Positions 51,897-61,327 of a stretch of 64,000 nt of DNA are shown piece after piece. Source of the DNA: Calditrichota bacterium (GTDB lineage: Bacteria > Calditrichota > Calditrichia > RBG-13-44-9 > J042); contig JAADJD010000055.1 in assembly GCA_013150955.1 (NCBI GenBank), positions 116,343-180,342 of the forward strand, written 5' to 3'. A model generated the notes under the pieces. That model was not told where the DNA came from. It saw only the letters and a list, made by a program, of their open reading frames with translations, and did no database searches. Made by a program: the position numbers and the translations under genes. Each line of letters starts with the position of its first letter. Position 1 is the first letter of the stretch.

Positions 51897-51984
51897 GCTC
51901 TACCCATCCAACCAATCACCTGAAAAAAACAGAAAGCCATTCACGGAAGAATCACCACACCCCGTCGACGCCAAGGAGAGCGAA

Positions 51985-53979
51985 TCACACTCCGCTCATG
52001 GGGTTTTCGTTTTCCTCGACCACCGGTGGTTTCACCTCTTCGGGATTTTCCGGAGCTACCGCCTCGCCATTGGCCTGTCCGTTGTTATCGGCCTGCTCCG
52101 CCGCCTTCTTTGGCGGACGTCCCCGCCGTTTGGGCTTGGGGGTTTCCTCGGCTGCCTGATCGCTGGTGGTCTCTGCCGCAACGCTGGCTTCTTTATTTTT
52201 GGGTGGACGTCCACGCTTTCGGGGCCTGGGGGGTTCCGCTTCACTGGATTCGGTATCGGCGGAACCGGTAGCGGTATCGGACGCCTCAACCTCGGTTTTA
52301 CGAGGCCGACCGCGTTTGCGCTTGGGCGCTTCAGCCGCTTCGGCAGGTGTTTCGGTACTTTCGGCGGCGGTTTCCGACTTCCGGGGACGGCCACGCTTGC
52401 GGGCGGGCTTCTCTTCGCCCTCTACAGCCTGCTCACTGCCTTCAGCCGCTGCGGCTTCCGTCGTTTCCGTTTTTCGGGGTCGACCGCGGCGCCGTTTGGG
52501 CGTCTCTTCCGGCTGTTCCGTTTCGGGGGTCTCCGCCGCCTCGGCGGCAGCTGCTTCACTCTTGCGTGGGCGACCCCGCTTCCTCTTGACCGGCTCCGCC
52601 GCTGGTGCCTCCATTGCCTCGGCTTCTGCTTCCGGCTCTGTCGCCTCAACCTCCGTCTTGCGAGGTCGACCGCGCCGTTTCTTGGGTGCCGCCTCTCCCT
52701 CTTCCGGGGAAGGCATCTGTCCCGTGGTACCGGCGGGATAACCCCGCAATGCCTTCTGTGCCCGAATCTTCAACAAAATTTCCTCCACCCGCGTCAGGGG
52801 ACGACCTCCTGGCGTACCCGGCTCGGCTTCCATTTTCTCTTCGCCAGCCGCGGCTTCGCTTTCTTCCTCTTCCACCTCCGCTGCACCCGGCTGCGGTAAA
52901 TCGGTCAATTGATCCGGATACAACTTGATCTCTTCCTCAAAACACTGGAAACGGTTCATTACCATGGCCCAGTTTTCCAGCTCCTCTTTATAAAAACTTA
53001 ACCGGGCCTTGGTGGGATTAAAATGGGAAGGTACCTCATTCTTGAACGCCTTTTGCGTCAAGTCCAGTACCCGCTCGTATCCCAGAAATCGAGCCGCCTG
53101 CACCGGGGACAGCAACGTTTTCTCGGGCACATAAATCCGGAAATTGAACTCCTCAACTAACCATTCCTTTAACCATTCCGGATCTTCCTGATACAACTCA
53201 TCCAGAATCTGCAGGTAGTCGGGTTCCTTGCGGGCATATTTAATCTGAGCCAGCCCAATGCGGGCTTCTTTTTCGCCCGGATATTTTTCCAGAATTTCGT
53301 GATAAATCTGCTCGGACTTATCGAAGATCTTTCCCTTTCGGTAGGACTTGGCCAGATCCAGCAGCGAATCCAGAGAGCCATCCACCTCCGCATATTTCTC
53401 GTAAAATCGCATGGCCTCATCGTATTTCCGAATCTTCTTCAGCGATCGGGCCAGCCACTTGTATCCCAGTCCAAAATCGGGTTTGATCTTGATCAGCTTT
53501 CGCAAGGGTTCGATGGCCTTCTGGTAATCTTCCTTTTCGTAATACTTGCGCACCCAGTTCAACACCACAAAAAACTGAATCTCCCTGGGCAAAAAGGAAA
53601 TGTCCTGATTTTCGTTGTACACGTCCATGTGGGTGGAGAAAATCATCTTGGGTTGCCCTTTACGCCGCCGGGGATTGTTCAGCTCCATCAAAATGCGTTT
53701 GAAATAATTGTAAAGCTTCTGTCGCAAGAAGGTCTCGCTCTCAAATTCCACTTCAATGCCATCATCGCCTTCCTGTTTCCGCAGGGCCTGTTCACAGGAA
53801 TAGCGCAACTTCCCCAGAAACTCCTCCACCATTTCCGGCGGCTGAAGGATGGAAATCTCGAAGTAGCTGCTTTTTTCTTCGTTGTCTATGACATAATAAC
53901 TGGTTAGCGCAAGTTTCTGTGTTTCCAGATCCCATTTACGCACGTCCATCGCGATGAGCGTAATTTCGTAGTTCGCCAT
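51985..53979 (-). CDS. TPR protein with excisionase-like HTH and seven AT-hooks
   Basis: The 664-residue protein (ATG 53979, GGGAG eight bases upstream) has an N-terminal beta-rich region and TPR-type helices (about 135-260; FGLGYKWLARSLKKIRKYDEA). An excisionase/MerR-like helix-turn-helix follows (about 289-340; LLSPVQAARFLGYER, ARLSFYKEELENWA). After an acidic linker comes a low-complexity tail with seven AT-hooks (cores RGRP near residues 436, 468, 498, 529, 556, 589 and 619), spaced about 27-33 residues in Glu/Ala-rich linkers. AT-hooks bind the minor groove of AT-rich DNA. A nucleoid-organising or regulatory role is inferred; no close family is recognised. A terminator follows it. Confidence 0.8.
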   Translation of the reverse strand: MANYEITLIAMDVRKWDLETQKLALTSYYVIDNEEKSSYFEISILQPPEMVEEFLGKLRYSCEQALRKQEGDDGIEVEFESETFLRQKLYNYFKRILMELNNPRRRKGQPKMIFSTHMDVYNENQDISFLPREIQFFVVLNWVRKYYEKEDYQKAIEPLRKLIKIKPDFGLGYKWLARSLKKIRKYDEAMRFYEKYAEVDGSLDSLLDLAKSYRKGKIFDKSEQIYHEILEKYPGEKEARIGLAQIKYARKEPDYLQILDELYQEDPEWLKEWLVEEFNFRIYVPEKTLLSPVQAARFLGYERVLDLTQKAFKNEVPSHFNPTKARLSFYKEELENWAMVMNRFQCFEEEIKLYPDQLTDLPQPGAAEVEEEESEAAAGEEKMEAEPGTPGGRPLTRVEEILLKIRAQKALRGYPAGTTGQMPSPEEGEAAPKKRRGRPRKTEVEATEPEAEAEAMEAPAAEPVKRKRGRPRKSEAAAAEAAETPETEQPEETPKRRRGRPRKTETTEAAAAEGSEQAVEGEEKPARKRGRPRKSETAAESTETPAEAAEAPKRKRGRPRKTEVEASDTATGSADTESSEAEPPRPRKRGRPPKNKEASVAAETTSDQAAEETPKPKRRGRPPKKAAEQADNNGQANGEAVAPENPEEVKPPVVEENENPMSGV

Positions 53980-54001
53980 CTTCACTTCTCCCATATCTTT
54001 T

Positions 54002-55186
54002 TTAGTTTTTGTCCTCCTTTAAGAACCCAATCGATTGAATGTATCGACTCCCGTTCGACGGATTCAGTACCAGCACGCGATCCGATGCATCCACCTTTCC
54101 CTGTTTCACCAGTTTATCCAGGGCAACGATTGTAGCGGCTCCTTCCGGAGAGAGAAGAAATCCTTCCAGCTGGGCGATGTGCTTCCAGGTGGAAAGGATT
54201 TCCTCATCGTTAATCAACACGATCTCCCATTTAAATTCTGTGATGATTCTAACCAAAAGTTCCCCAAGGACAGGTTCCGGAAAATACAAATCCGGAGCAA
54301 TGGTATCCAGCGTGGTGGAATATTCCAGTTCATATTTCCGCAATACCGCATCCAGTGACGGACAACTATCCGATTGTACGCCGTAAATCCGGGGAATATC
54401 CTTCTTTTGCAATTTTCCCAGCCGAACCAGCTCCAGGATGGCCTTCCAGATACCGGCCAGAGTGGTCCCTTCGCCAACGGGAACAATAATCACATTGGGC
54501 ATATCCCCCTGCAACTGATCCATCAATTCATAATACAGGGTTTTAGCCCCTTCAATCCGAAAGGTCAATCCTTCCGTATTCAGATTAACCAATTGGGTGC
54601 GTTTCTGGACTTCTTCTTTTACTTTCTGGCGTGTGGTGGGGTGCCAGTCGGACAGCTTCACCATGGCGCCATGGGTCTGGCATTCCCCCACAAACTGCAT
54701 GGGAACGCCCCGGGGCATCAGGGCAAAACATTTTCTGCCGGCCAGTGCACTGTACCGGCTGGCAGCCACCGCCGAGGTTCCAGACGATTCGATGAAAATA
54801 CCCCGATCTTTTAAACGCGTCAGCGCCGAAAGGGCCACACTCATTTCCCGATCCTTGATAGAACCACCTGGATTTTGCGCCTCGTTTTTTAACAACACCT
54901 TTTGCAGGGGCATTTCATCAGCCAGTTTCTCCAGATTGTAAACCGGGGTAAATCCTTCTCCCTGGGTGTAATAGGTGCGCTGATCCGGATAAATTGGCAA
55001 CAATCCCCGGTAGCGCCAGATCCCCGGTCCACTGTACCCCTGCCGGAAATAATCCTCGTTCCGCGCCCGATACAAATCATACTCCGCCAATAAAAGATCC
55101 CCGCATTCGTCGCAGGAAAAAGACGTTCGGTAAATATCAAAGGTCGCTTCGCAATGGGCACAAATATATTGAAAAAAATAACTCAT
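54002..55186 (-). CDS. Threonine-synthase-like PLP-dependent enzyme
   Basis: A 394-residue fold-type II PLP enzyme related to threonine synthase. The PLP lysine is in NPGGSIKDREM, and the family loop SSGTSAVAASRYSALAGRK and the glycine-rich VPVGEGTTLAGIWKA phosphate-binding segment are present. An N-terminal cysteine-rich, possibly zinc-binding part (CAHCEATFDIYRTSFSCDEC) is also seen in some threonine synthases. The true substrate is not certain. It overlaps the upstream DUF4438 gene by four bases, so the pair is probably functionally linked. Confidence 0.82.
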   Translation of the reverse strand: MSYFFQYICAHCEATFDIYRTSFSCDECGDLLLAEYDLYRARNEDYFRQGYSGPGIWRYRGLLPIYPDQRTYYTQGEGFTPVYNLEKLADEMPLQKVLLKNEAQNPGGSIKDREMSVALSALTRLKDRGIFIESSGTSAVAASRYSALAGRKCFALMPRGVPMQFVGECQTHGAMVKLSDWHPTTRQKVKEEVQKRTQLVNLNTEGLTFRIEGAKTLYYELMDQLQGDMPNVIIVPVGEGTTLAGIWKAILELVRLGKLQKKDIPRIYGVQSDSCPSLDAVLRKYELEYSTTLDTIAPDLYFPEPVLGELLVRIITEFKWEIVLINDEEILSTWKHIAQLEGFLLSPEGAATIVALDKLVKQGKVDASDRVLVLNPSNGSRYIQSIGFLKEDKN

Positions 55187-56064
55187 TGATGATAAAACAA
55201 CTGTTTTAAATTGACATCCGGGTCAATGTAAGGTTCGATGATATCTTCGGGAGTTGTCATGATTGTTGTTACCCCCGGCCCATGCCCGGAGACGACACTA
55301 TTCGAGTGCGCAATCACACCGATTGTTACCGCACCCTCTTTAAAAATCCAGCCAAAGGTCGCGTCTGAATCTATAATCGCCACAAGATCACCGAATCTTA
55401 ATTGATCCAGCCGATATTTTCGAATCGCCGCTTCGTCGAATAATTGAATATCATAATCGCCGGAATAGGCGGATGTGTTCCCCAGTCCCGCACCCATCAA
55501 TTTGGCGGGAATGATATGCGTCACCCCCACCCGGAGCTTTCCGCCGGCTTCCTGAATGGGTAATTTTTCAAACAGATCGGGATCGATGCTCATCAGAGTG
55601 ACGCTGGGATAATCCCGCAGCTTCAGACCGGTGCCATAAGCATGCACCCGAATGCGATCGCCAATGTTTAGCTGCTCCAGCACGTCGGGGGGAAAATCCA
55701 CCATAACGTGATCGATCCCGCCGTGCTTGCCGGTCACATACCCGACAGCGCCTTTTGCTTCCCCGGAGATCACCACCGCTTTGTTGCCAATACAGGCCAG
55801 GACATTCAGTGCCGCATTGGGAGAATACTCCCCAAAAGACGGCCCGGAATTTCGAATGCTGACGCCGGGCTCCACGTGATCCGCCTCCCAGTGTATGGCG
55901 GAATCGCCAATACGACAATTGTAGGTAATTCCCCCAACGCTGGGATAAACCTCCACCCGTCCCCGGGAAGAAATGACGTATCCGGTTTTCCGTAGTGTGG
56001 GATGCGAAATCTCTCCAACAACGGCCTGTTGAACCAGGCGATCTTTGTTTGTGACCAGACTCAT
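55183..56064 (-). CDS. DUF4438 protein
   Basis: A 293-residue protein of the DUF4438 family known from Thermotogae and other anaerobes. It shows GYVISSRGRVEVYPSVGGITYN, then ACIGNKAVVISGEAKGAVGYVTGKHGG, HIIPAKLMGAGLGNTSAYSG and a C-terminal VVSGHGPGVTTIMTTPEDIIEP. The family has no firmly assigned function. ATG 56064 is preferred over a TTG two codons earlier and has GGTGGTAGG upstream. It is translationally coupled with the PLP enzyme downstream. Confidence 0.8.
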   Translation of the reverse strand: MSLVTNKDRLVQQAVVGEISHPTLRKTGYVISSRGRVEVYPSVGGITYNCRIGDSAIHWEADHVEPGVSIRNSGPSFGEYSPNAALNVLACIGNKAVVISGEAKGAVGYVTGKHGGIDHVMVDFPPDVLEQLNIGDRIRVHAYGTGLKLRDYPSVTLMSIDPDLFEKLPIQEAGGKLRVGVTHIIPAKLMGAGLGNTSAYSGDYDIQLFDEAAIRKYRLDQLRFGDLVAIIDSDATFGWIFKEGAVTIGVIAHSNSVVSGHGPGVTTIMTTPEDIIEPYIDPDVNLKQLFYHQ

Positions 56065-56590
56065 GAGCAACCTACCACCCGACGATGCATTGCCAAATCG
56101 TGAATAATTTCATTTTTCCTCTTCACAACAACGGTCATCCGTTTTCTTTTCGCCAAAAATGCCGCAGCCCCGGACGAAAAGAAAACCCTGAAACGGTAGC
56201 CCAAAATCAATAACGATTGGGGTGTACGATTCGCGTCTTAAAAAACCCCTGCCATTTAAAAATAAACCCGAAAAAAACAGCTGAAAATAAAAAATAATTC
56301 CTGAAAATAATGGTCAAATTATACAGAAATTTATGGCGAAAATCAATACCACGCTGTAATTATTCAGAGTGATTATTCGAAATCCGCAGGTATTTTGTTC
56401 CGCAAGCTGAATCCGCTGTCCTTTCACTCGCACCGCATGCTCGAATAGACGCCCAATTTACGGCGCGAAACCCACTGGCAAAAGTTGAAAGAATTTTTTT
56501 ACGCGCCCACCAATCCTCGCCCACTCCACAGAAAAACGCCATTCACTGCTGTACAGGTACCCGGAATTTATGAAATCCAGAAGATTTAGT
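56065..56590. other. AT-rich gene-free stretch upstream of DUF4438
   Basis: No supported coding frame, tRNA or known RNA was seen. The region becomes more AT-rich toward 56600. The DUF4438 promoter should lie at its left end but no clear motif was found. Confidence 0.4.
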
Positions 56591-56668
56591 AAAACGTTTT
56601 TTCGGCTTTTTTAAAAAAATTTTTTCATTTTCTCATATTTGTGCCGGGATTCTGGTAAAATGTTTTAC
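56591..56668. promoter_or_regulatory. Pair of GTAAAA-N2-TTTTAC-like dyads
   Basis: GTAAAACGTTTTTT (56591-56604) and GTAAAATGTTTTAC (56655-56668) are a partial and a full copy of the same dyad, 64 bases apart. They lie roughly 250 bases upstream of the SUF operon and could be operator half-sites for an unknown regulator, or chance AT-rich structure. Confidence 0.35.
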
Positions 56669-56778
56669 TTTACCCGAAACGCCCCCCTTCCGCAAGCCCA
56701 ACCCACAACATCGGTAAACAAGGGGGAACCGGGAAAATCATCCCCTACCAACTTCCCAACCCTCGCTCTCTAACCATC

Positions 56779-56812
56779 GATTTTTGATTTTTGATTTTTG
56801 ATCTTTGACCTT
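56779..56812. repeat. Heptamer tandem repeat (GATTTTT)
   Basis: Four imperfect copies of GATTTTT in a row (the last drifting to GATCTTTGAC) lie between the dyads and the SUF promoter. Heptamer runs also occur at the right edge of the window with a different sequence. Confidence 0.75.
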
Positions 56813-56846
56813 TTTACCCAAAAAACCAACAAATTTTTTTCACCTA

Positions 56847-56877
56847 TTGATTCACCCGATGGAAGGCCGTATATTTG
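56847..56877 (+). promoter_or_regulatory. FCB-type promoter of the SUF operon
   Basis: TTG (56847-56849) is followed after exactly 20 bases by TATATTTG (56870-56877), a perfect match to TAnnTTTG. The predicted start of transcription lies about 30 bases before the Rrf2 ATG at 56915. Partial dyad symmetry around it (GCGAC, GTCGG) could be an autoregulatory site. Confidence 0.65.
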
Positions 56878-56914
56878 ACGGTGGTAAATGCGACAAAATT
56901 GGTCGGATTTGAAT

Positions 56915-57367
56915 ATGTTAAAGCTGAGCAAAAAAGTAGAATACGCCCTGATCGCGATGATTTACATGTCCGAAAAGGACGAAGGGGAATTGACCACCGC
57001 ACGAGAACTCTCCCGGCAATTTAATATTCCATCGGAATTGCTGGGGAAAGTGCTGCAACACCTGGCTCGCAAGGGACTGATCGTCTCCGTCCAGGGAGTC
57101 AAGGGCGGATATCAACTTCCCCGTCCACTGGATAAAATTTCGCTGGCAGAGGTCATCACCTCGGTCGATGGACCCATCCAGCTGGTGAACTGTGTGGATC
57201 ATGTGGATTGCGATTGCGAACAGTTTGATTTCTGCAACATCCGATCGCCCATGGAACAGGTCCAGAGCAGCCTGTTCCAATTTCTCAATCAAATTACCTT
57301 AAAAGATTTGCAACAACATCACTGGCAATATGTCGGCATGCCAACAACCAATGCACAACCCGGATAA
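56915..57367 (+). CDS. Rrf2-family regulator (SufR/IscR-like) of the SUF operon
   Basis: The product (150 residues) has an Rrf2-type winged helix (LSKKVEYALIAMIYMSEK at the start, GVKGGYQLPRP in the wing) and a C-terminal cysteine cluster at Cys93, Cys99, Cys101 and Cys107, which could ligate an iron-sulfur cluster. Its place as the first gene of the SUF operon strongly suggests it senses Fe-S status and controls this operon, as IscR does. ATG at 56915 is preferred; another ATG lies nine codons upstream. Confidence 0.9.
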   Translation: MLKLSKKVEYALIAMIYMSEKDEGELTTARELSRQFNIPSELLGKVLQHLARKGLIVSVQGVKGGYQLPRPLDKISLAEVITSVDGPIQLVNCVDHVDCDCEQFDFCNIRSPMEQVQSSLFQFLNQITLKDLQQHHWQYVGMPTTNAQPG

Positions 57368-57390
57368 TTTAAACGTAGAGGATCAGAGCA

Positions 57391-57693
57391 ATGCCAACGA
57401 AGGAGGACGTACTGGAAATTCTAAAAAACGTGAACGACCCGGAGCTGATGCTGAATATAGTGGATCTGGGTCTGGTTTACGACGTGGATATTCAGGACCG
57501 AAAGGTCCATGTTAAAATGACCCTGACCTCTCCCATGTGTCCCGTGGGACCGATGATTCAAAAGGAGGCCAAGGAACTGATTGAGGAGATGGAAGGGGTT
57601 GACGAAGCCGAAATCGAAATTGTGTGGGATCCACCCTGGAGTCCTGATCGCATGAGCGACGAAGCCAAACTGGCACTGGGGTTCGACATATAA
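57391..57693 (+). CDS. sufT: SufT-like metal-sulfur cluster assembly factor (MIP18/DUF59)
   Basis: A 100-residue DUF59/MIP18 protein: VLEILKNVNDPELMLNIVDLGLVYDV and the conserved MTLTSPMCPVGPMI, whose cysteine is a possible cluster ligand, followed by VDEAEIEIVWDPPWSPDRMS. These proteins assist Fe-S cluster carriage, often under stress. It lies between the regulator and sufC, as in other SUF operons. Confidence 0.9.
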   Translation: MPTKEDVLEILKNVNDPELMLNIVDLGLVYDVDIQDRKVHVKMTLTSPMCPVGPMIQKEAKELIEEMEGVDEAEIEIVWDPPWSPDRMSDEAKLALGFDI

Positions 57694-57734
57694 ATGAACA
57701 GCAGGTATACCAAAAAAAGGAGATGGTTTGTATC

Positions 57735-58523
57735 ATGAGCAAAACACCCGAATTCGTCATAGAGGATTTACACGCCAGCATCGAAGGCCAACCCATTTTG
57801 CGTGGCGTGAATTTACGCATCAACATCGGGGAGATCCATGCCCTGATGGGCCCCAATGGTTCCGGCAAGAGCACCCTGGCTAACATCATTCTGGGGCACC
57901 CGGCCTATGAGGTGACCCGGGGACGCATCCTGTTCAAGGGGCAGAACATCCTGGAAATGGAAACCGATGAGCGGGCCAATCTGGGACTGTTCCTGGCCTT
58001 CCAGTATCCCGTGGAAATACCCGGCGTCACCGTGGCCAAGTTTCTAAAACGGGCCCTGGAAAGCAAAATCGCCGCCAGCGGTAACGGCGAAAAGCTGTCC
58101 GTCCCCAAATTCATTAAAGAATTGAAGGAAAATATGAAGCTGATGGGACTGGACGAGAATTTCGTGAACCGCTACCTGAACGAAGGATTCTCCGGCGGCG
58201 AAAAGAAACGGATGGAAATCGTCCAGATGCTGATGCTGAAACCGGAATTTGCCATCCTGGACGAGACCGACTCCGGTCTGGACATCGACGCCCTGAAGAT
58301 CGTGGCGCAGGGGGTAAATCGGATGCGAGGCCCCAATTTCGGCGCCCTGATCATCACCCACTACCAGCGCATCCTGAATTACATCAAACCGGACAAAGTG
58401 CACATCATGTACGAGGGGCGCATCGTGGCCTCTGGCGGACCGGAATTAAGCGAGGAACTGGAGAAATACGGCTACGATAAAATTCGCGAAAAATTTGGTA
58501 TTGAAGAACAGGTCTCAGCATAG
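57735..58523 (+). CDS. sufC: SUF system ATPase SufC
   Basis: SufC is the ABC-type ATPase of the SufBCD scaffold complex. The 262-residue protein has Walker [10 protein letters not shown], the Q-loop region, the signature [16 protein letters not shown] and Walker [21 protein letters not shown] at 57735 is preferred, although the AAGGAG is 12 bases away; an ATG at 57723 has no spacing at all. It is followed closely by sufB. Confidence 0.96.
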   Translation: MSKTPEFVIEDLHASIEGQPILRGVNLRINIGEIHALMGPNGSGKSTLANIILGHPAYEVTRGRILFKGQNILEMETDERANLGLFLAFQYPVEIPGVTVAKFLKRALESKIAASGNGEKLSVPKFIKELKENMKLMGLDENFVNRYLNEGFSGGEKKRMEIVQMLMLKPEFAILDETDSGLDIDALKIVAQGVNRMRGPNFGALIITHYQRILNYIKPDKVHIMYEGRIVASGGPELSEELEKYGYDKIREKFGIEEQVSA

Positions 58524-58531
58524 GGGGAGCC

Positions 58532-59956
58532 ATGAAAGAAAAAGACGTCAGCATGCCCGATATCGATCTGGGGACTACCCCGGATAAATATAAATACGGC
58601 TTTCACCAGCCGGAACGTCCCGTCTTCAAGGTTAAGAAGGGACTGGATCGCGAAGTGGTGATGCAGATTTCCGAACATAAAAACGAACCCGACTGGATGC
58701 GCGAGTTCCGACTGAAAGCCCTGGAAGTGTTCTTCCAGAAACCCATGCCCAACTGGGGACCGGATCTGTCTGCACTGGATTTCGACGATATCTACTACTA
58801 CATCAAACCGGTGGAAAAACAGGGACGTTCCTGGGACGAGGTGCCCGATGATATCAAGGAAACATTCGATAAACTGGGTATTCCCGAAGCCGAACGCAAG
58901 TTTCTGGCCGGCGTGGGCGCCCAGTACGATTCCGAAGTGGTGTATCACAACATCCGGGAAGAATTAAAGAAGAAGGGCGTCATATTCGTGGATCCGGAGA
59001 CGGCCGTTCGGGAATATCCCGATCTGGTACGCGAATATTTCGGCACCATCGTTCCGCCAACGGACAACAAGTTTGCGGCCCTGAACAGCGCCGTCTGGTC
59101 CGGGGGGAGCTTTATCTACGTCCCGCCCGGCGTGCATGTGGACATCCCGCTTCAGGCGTACTTCCGGATCAACTCCCGAAACATGGGACAGTTCGAACGC
59201 ACGCTGATCATTGCGGATGAAGGCAGCTTTGTCCATTACGTGGAAGGCTGTACCGCTCCCATCTACACCACGGACTCCCTGCACAGCGCCGTGGTGGAAA
59301 TCATCGCCAAAAAGGGCGCCCGGGTGCGCTACACTACCATTCAGAACTGGAGCGGAAACGTTTACAACCTGGTTACCAAACGTGCCGTGGCCTACGAAGA
59401 AGCCACCGTGGAGTGGGTGGACGGCAACATCGGTAGCAAAATCACCATGAAGTATCCCGCCGTATACCTGCTGGGCCGCAAGGCTCATGGGGAAATTCTT
59501 TCCATCGCCTTCGCCGGAAAGGGACAGATCCAGGACACCGGCGGCAAGGTGGTTCACGTGGCGGACGATACCAGCTCGCTGATCACCTCGAAATCCATCA
59601 GCAAGGACGGGGGGCAGGCCAGTTATCGGGGACTGCTGAAAGTGTATCCCAATCTGAAAAACATCAAGTCCCACGTGGTCTGCGATGCCCTGATCATGGA
59701 CGAAGAATCGCGAACGGATACCTATCCCTATATCGAAATCGAATCCGACGACGTGTCCATCGAACACGAAGCGCGGGTGAGCAAGATCAGCGAAGAACAG
59801 GTCTTTTACCTGATGAGCCGCGGATTGTCGGAATCCGAAGCGGCCATGATGATCGTGAACGGATTTATTGAACCGCTGGTGAAACAACTGCCCATGGAAT
59901 ATGCCGTGGAGCTAAACCGACTGATCGAACTGGAAATGGAAGGTTCGGTGGGATAA
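58532..59956 (+). CDS. sufB: Fe-S cluster scaffold protein SufB
   Basis: SufB is the core scaffold on which clusters are built in the SufBC2D complex. The 474-residue protein shows the family core: [48 protein letters not shown] and the C-terminal [33 protein letters not shown]. The length is typical. A strong GGGGGAG ribosome-binding site precedes the ATG. Confidence 0.97.
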   Translation: MKEKDVSMPDIDLGTTPDKYKYGFHQPERPVFKVKKGLDREVVMQISEHKNEPDWMREFRLKALEVFFQKPMPNWGPDLSALDFDDIYYYIKPVEKQGRSWDEVPDDIKETFDKLGIPEAERKFLAGVGAQYDSEVVYHNIREELKKKGVIFVDPETAVREYPDLVREYFGTIVPPTDNKFAALNSAVWSGGSFIYVPPGVHVDIPLQAYFRINSRNMGQFERTLIIADEGSFVHYVEGCTAPIYTTDSLHSAVVEIIAKKGARVRYTTIQNWSGNVYNLVTKRAVAYEEATVEWVDGNIGSKITMKYPAVYLLGRKAHGEILSIAFAGKGQIQDTGGKVVHVADDTSSLITSKSISKDGGQASYRGLLKVYPNLKNIKSHVVCDALIMDEESRTDTYPYIEIESDDVSIEHEARVSKISEEQVFYLMSRGLSESEAAMMIVNGFIEPLVKQLPMEYAVELNRLIELEMEGSVG

Positions 59957-60009
59957 TCGTTTCAACCAGATTAATGACTGGAATCATAGAATAGCAGGAG
60001 AAGTCATCC

Positions 60010-61326
60010 ATGAAAACATCAACGGGTGCGGATAAAGCATTAGAATATTTTAATGAACATACATTGAAGCGTTTATTGGACCGGCGCTCGGAACCGGAAT
60101 GGATGGTGCAATTTCGGGAAGAGGCGCTGGCCCTGTTTCGCATGCTGCCCTGGCCCACCACCAACGATGAAGAGTGGCGCCGGACGCATATCGATCACAT
60201 CGATTTCAACGCCTTTCAATTACTGGACGAAGCGGTCACTGCAACAGAGCCGAAAGCGGTCGCCGATCCCCGGTGGGCCGGTCAGATCCGGTTTCGGGGA
60301 TATCAAACCGTCGAAGCCAGCGTGAATCCAGAACTCCTCCAGAAAGGGGTTCTCTTCACCAGTCTGGCCGATGCCCTGAACCGCCAACCGGAACTGATTC
60401 GGGAATATTTCATGACCCGCAACGTGCGTCCCGCTGACGGCAAATTCGAGGCGCTGCATGGGGCCTTCTGGACGCACGGAGTGGTCCTCTACGTGCCGCC
60501 TCAGGTGGAGATCGAGCTGCCCTTTCTGGCCGTCTTCGAAGAACCGGCACAGCAAAACGTTACCATGCCCCATGTGTTGATCGTACTGGACCGGGGCGCA
60601 CGGGCCACCCTGCTGACCGAAGCCTATAGCACCGGGGATGGCCGCAGTCTGCGCAACGCCGTGGTGAACGTTTTCCTGGGCGATAATGCCGACATTCGCT
60701 TTACCGAACTGCAAAATCTCAATGAACAGACGTTCAATTTCATGAACGGCTGGAGCGAAATCCAGCGGGATGCACGCTTTTACTCCCTGCTGGCCAACTT
60801 TGGCAGCGAACTCACCAAGAACCGCTTTGGCGGGGGGATTGTAGGTGCCGGTGCGTCGGCAGAGCTGCATGGCGTGTACTTTGCCCACCGCCATCAGCAT
60901 TTCGATCAACGCACCATCCAATACCATCAGGCGCCGGCAGCCACGTCCAATGTGCTTTACAAAGGCGTGGTGAAGGACAAAGCCCACACCATCTATCAGG
61001 GACTCATCCGGGTGTTTAAACACGCCCAGAAGACCGACGCCTATCAGTCCAACAAGAATCTGTCCCTGAACGATGGCGCCCGGGCCGATTCAATCCCCAG
61101 CCTGGAAATCGAAACCAACGACGTGCGCTGTACGCACGGGGCCACCGTGGGCAAGGTCAGCGAAGAGGAAATCTTCTACCTTATGTCCCGGGGATTGTCC
61201 CGACTGGACGCCAAAAAGCTGCTGGTTGCCGGCTTCCTGGACGAAGTGATCCTGCAGGCACCGGAAAGCGTGCAAACCATTCTACACGACTGGCTGGAGA
61301 AAAAATTGGAAACACTGGAGAATTGA
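60010..61326 (+). CDS. sufD: Fe-S cluster assembly protein SufD
   Basis: SufD pairs with SufB in the scaffold complex and is thought to help iron entry. The 438-residue protein has LYVPPQVEIELPFLAVFEEP, the conserved loop region ELHGVYFAHRHQHFDQRT and the C-terminal [20 protein letters not shown], which parallels SufB. AGGAG lies nine bases before the ATG. It is two bases upstream of the Rieske gene. Confidence 0.96.
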   Translation: MKTSTGADKALEYFNEHTLKRLLDRRSEPEWMVQFREEALALFRMLPWPTTNDEEWRRTHIDHIDFNAFQLLDEAVTATEPKAVADPRWAGQIRFRGYQTVEASVNPELLQKGVLFTSLADALNRQPELIREYFMTRNVRPADGKFEALHGAFWTHGVVLYVPPQVEIELPFLAVFEEPAQQNVTMPHVLIVLDRGARATLLTEAYSTGDGRSLRNAVVNVFLGDNADIRFTELQNLNEQTFNFMNGWSEIQRDARFYSLLANFGSELTKNRFGGGIVGAGASAELHGVYFAHRHQHFDQRTIQYHQAPAATSNVLYKGVVKDKAHTIYQGLIRVFKHAQKTDAYQSNKNLSLNDGARADSIPSLEIETNDVRCTHGATVGKVSEEEIFYLMSRGLSRLDAKKLLVAGFLDEVILQAPESVQTILHDWLEKKLETLEN

Positions 61327-61327
61327 G

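Noticed and set aside
57723..57734. SufC starting at the ATG at 57723
   Set aside because: The ribosome-binding site would directly touch this codon; the homologous start four codons later fits better.
58964..59887. A 307-codon open frame opposite sufB
   Set aside because: It is the antisense of the strongly conserved sufB gene; it is rich in His/Asp/Phe without domain features.
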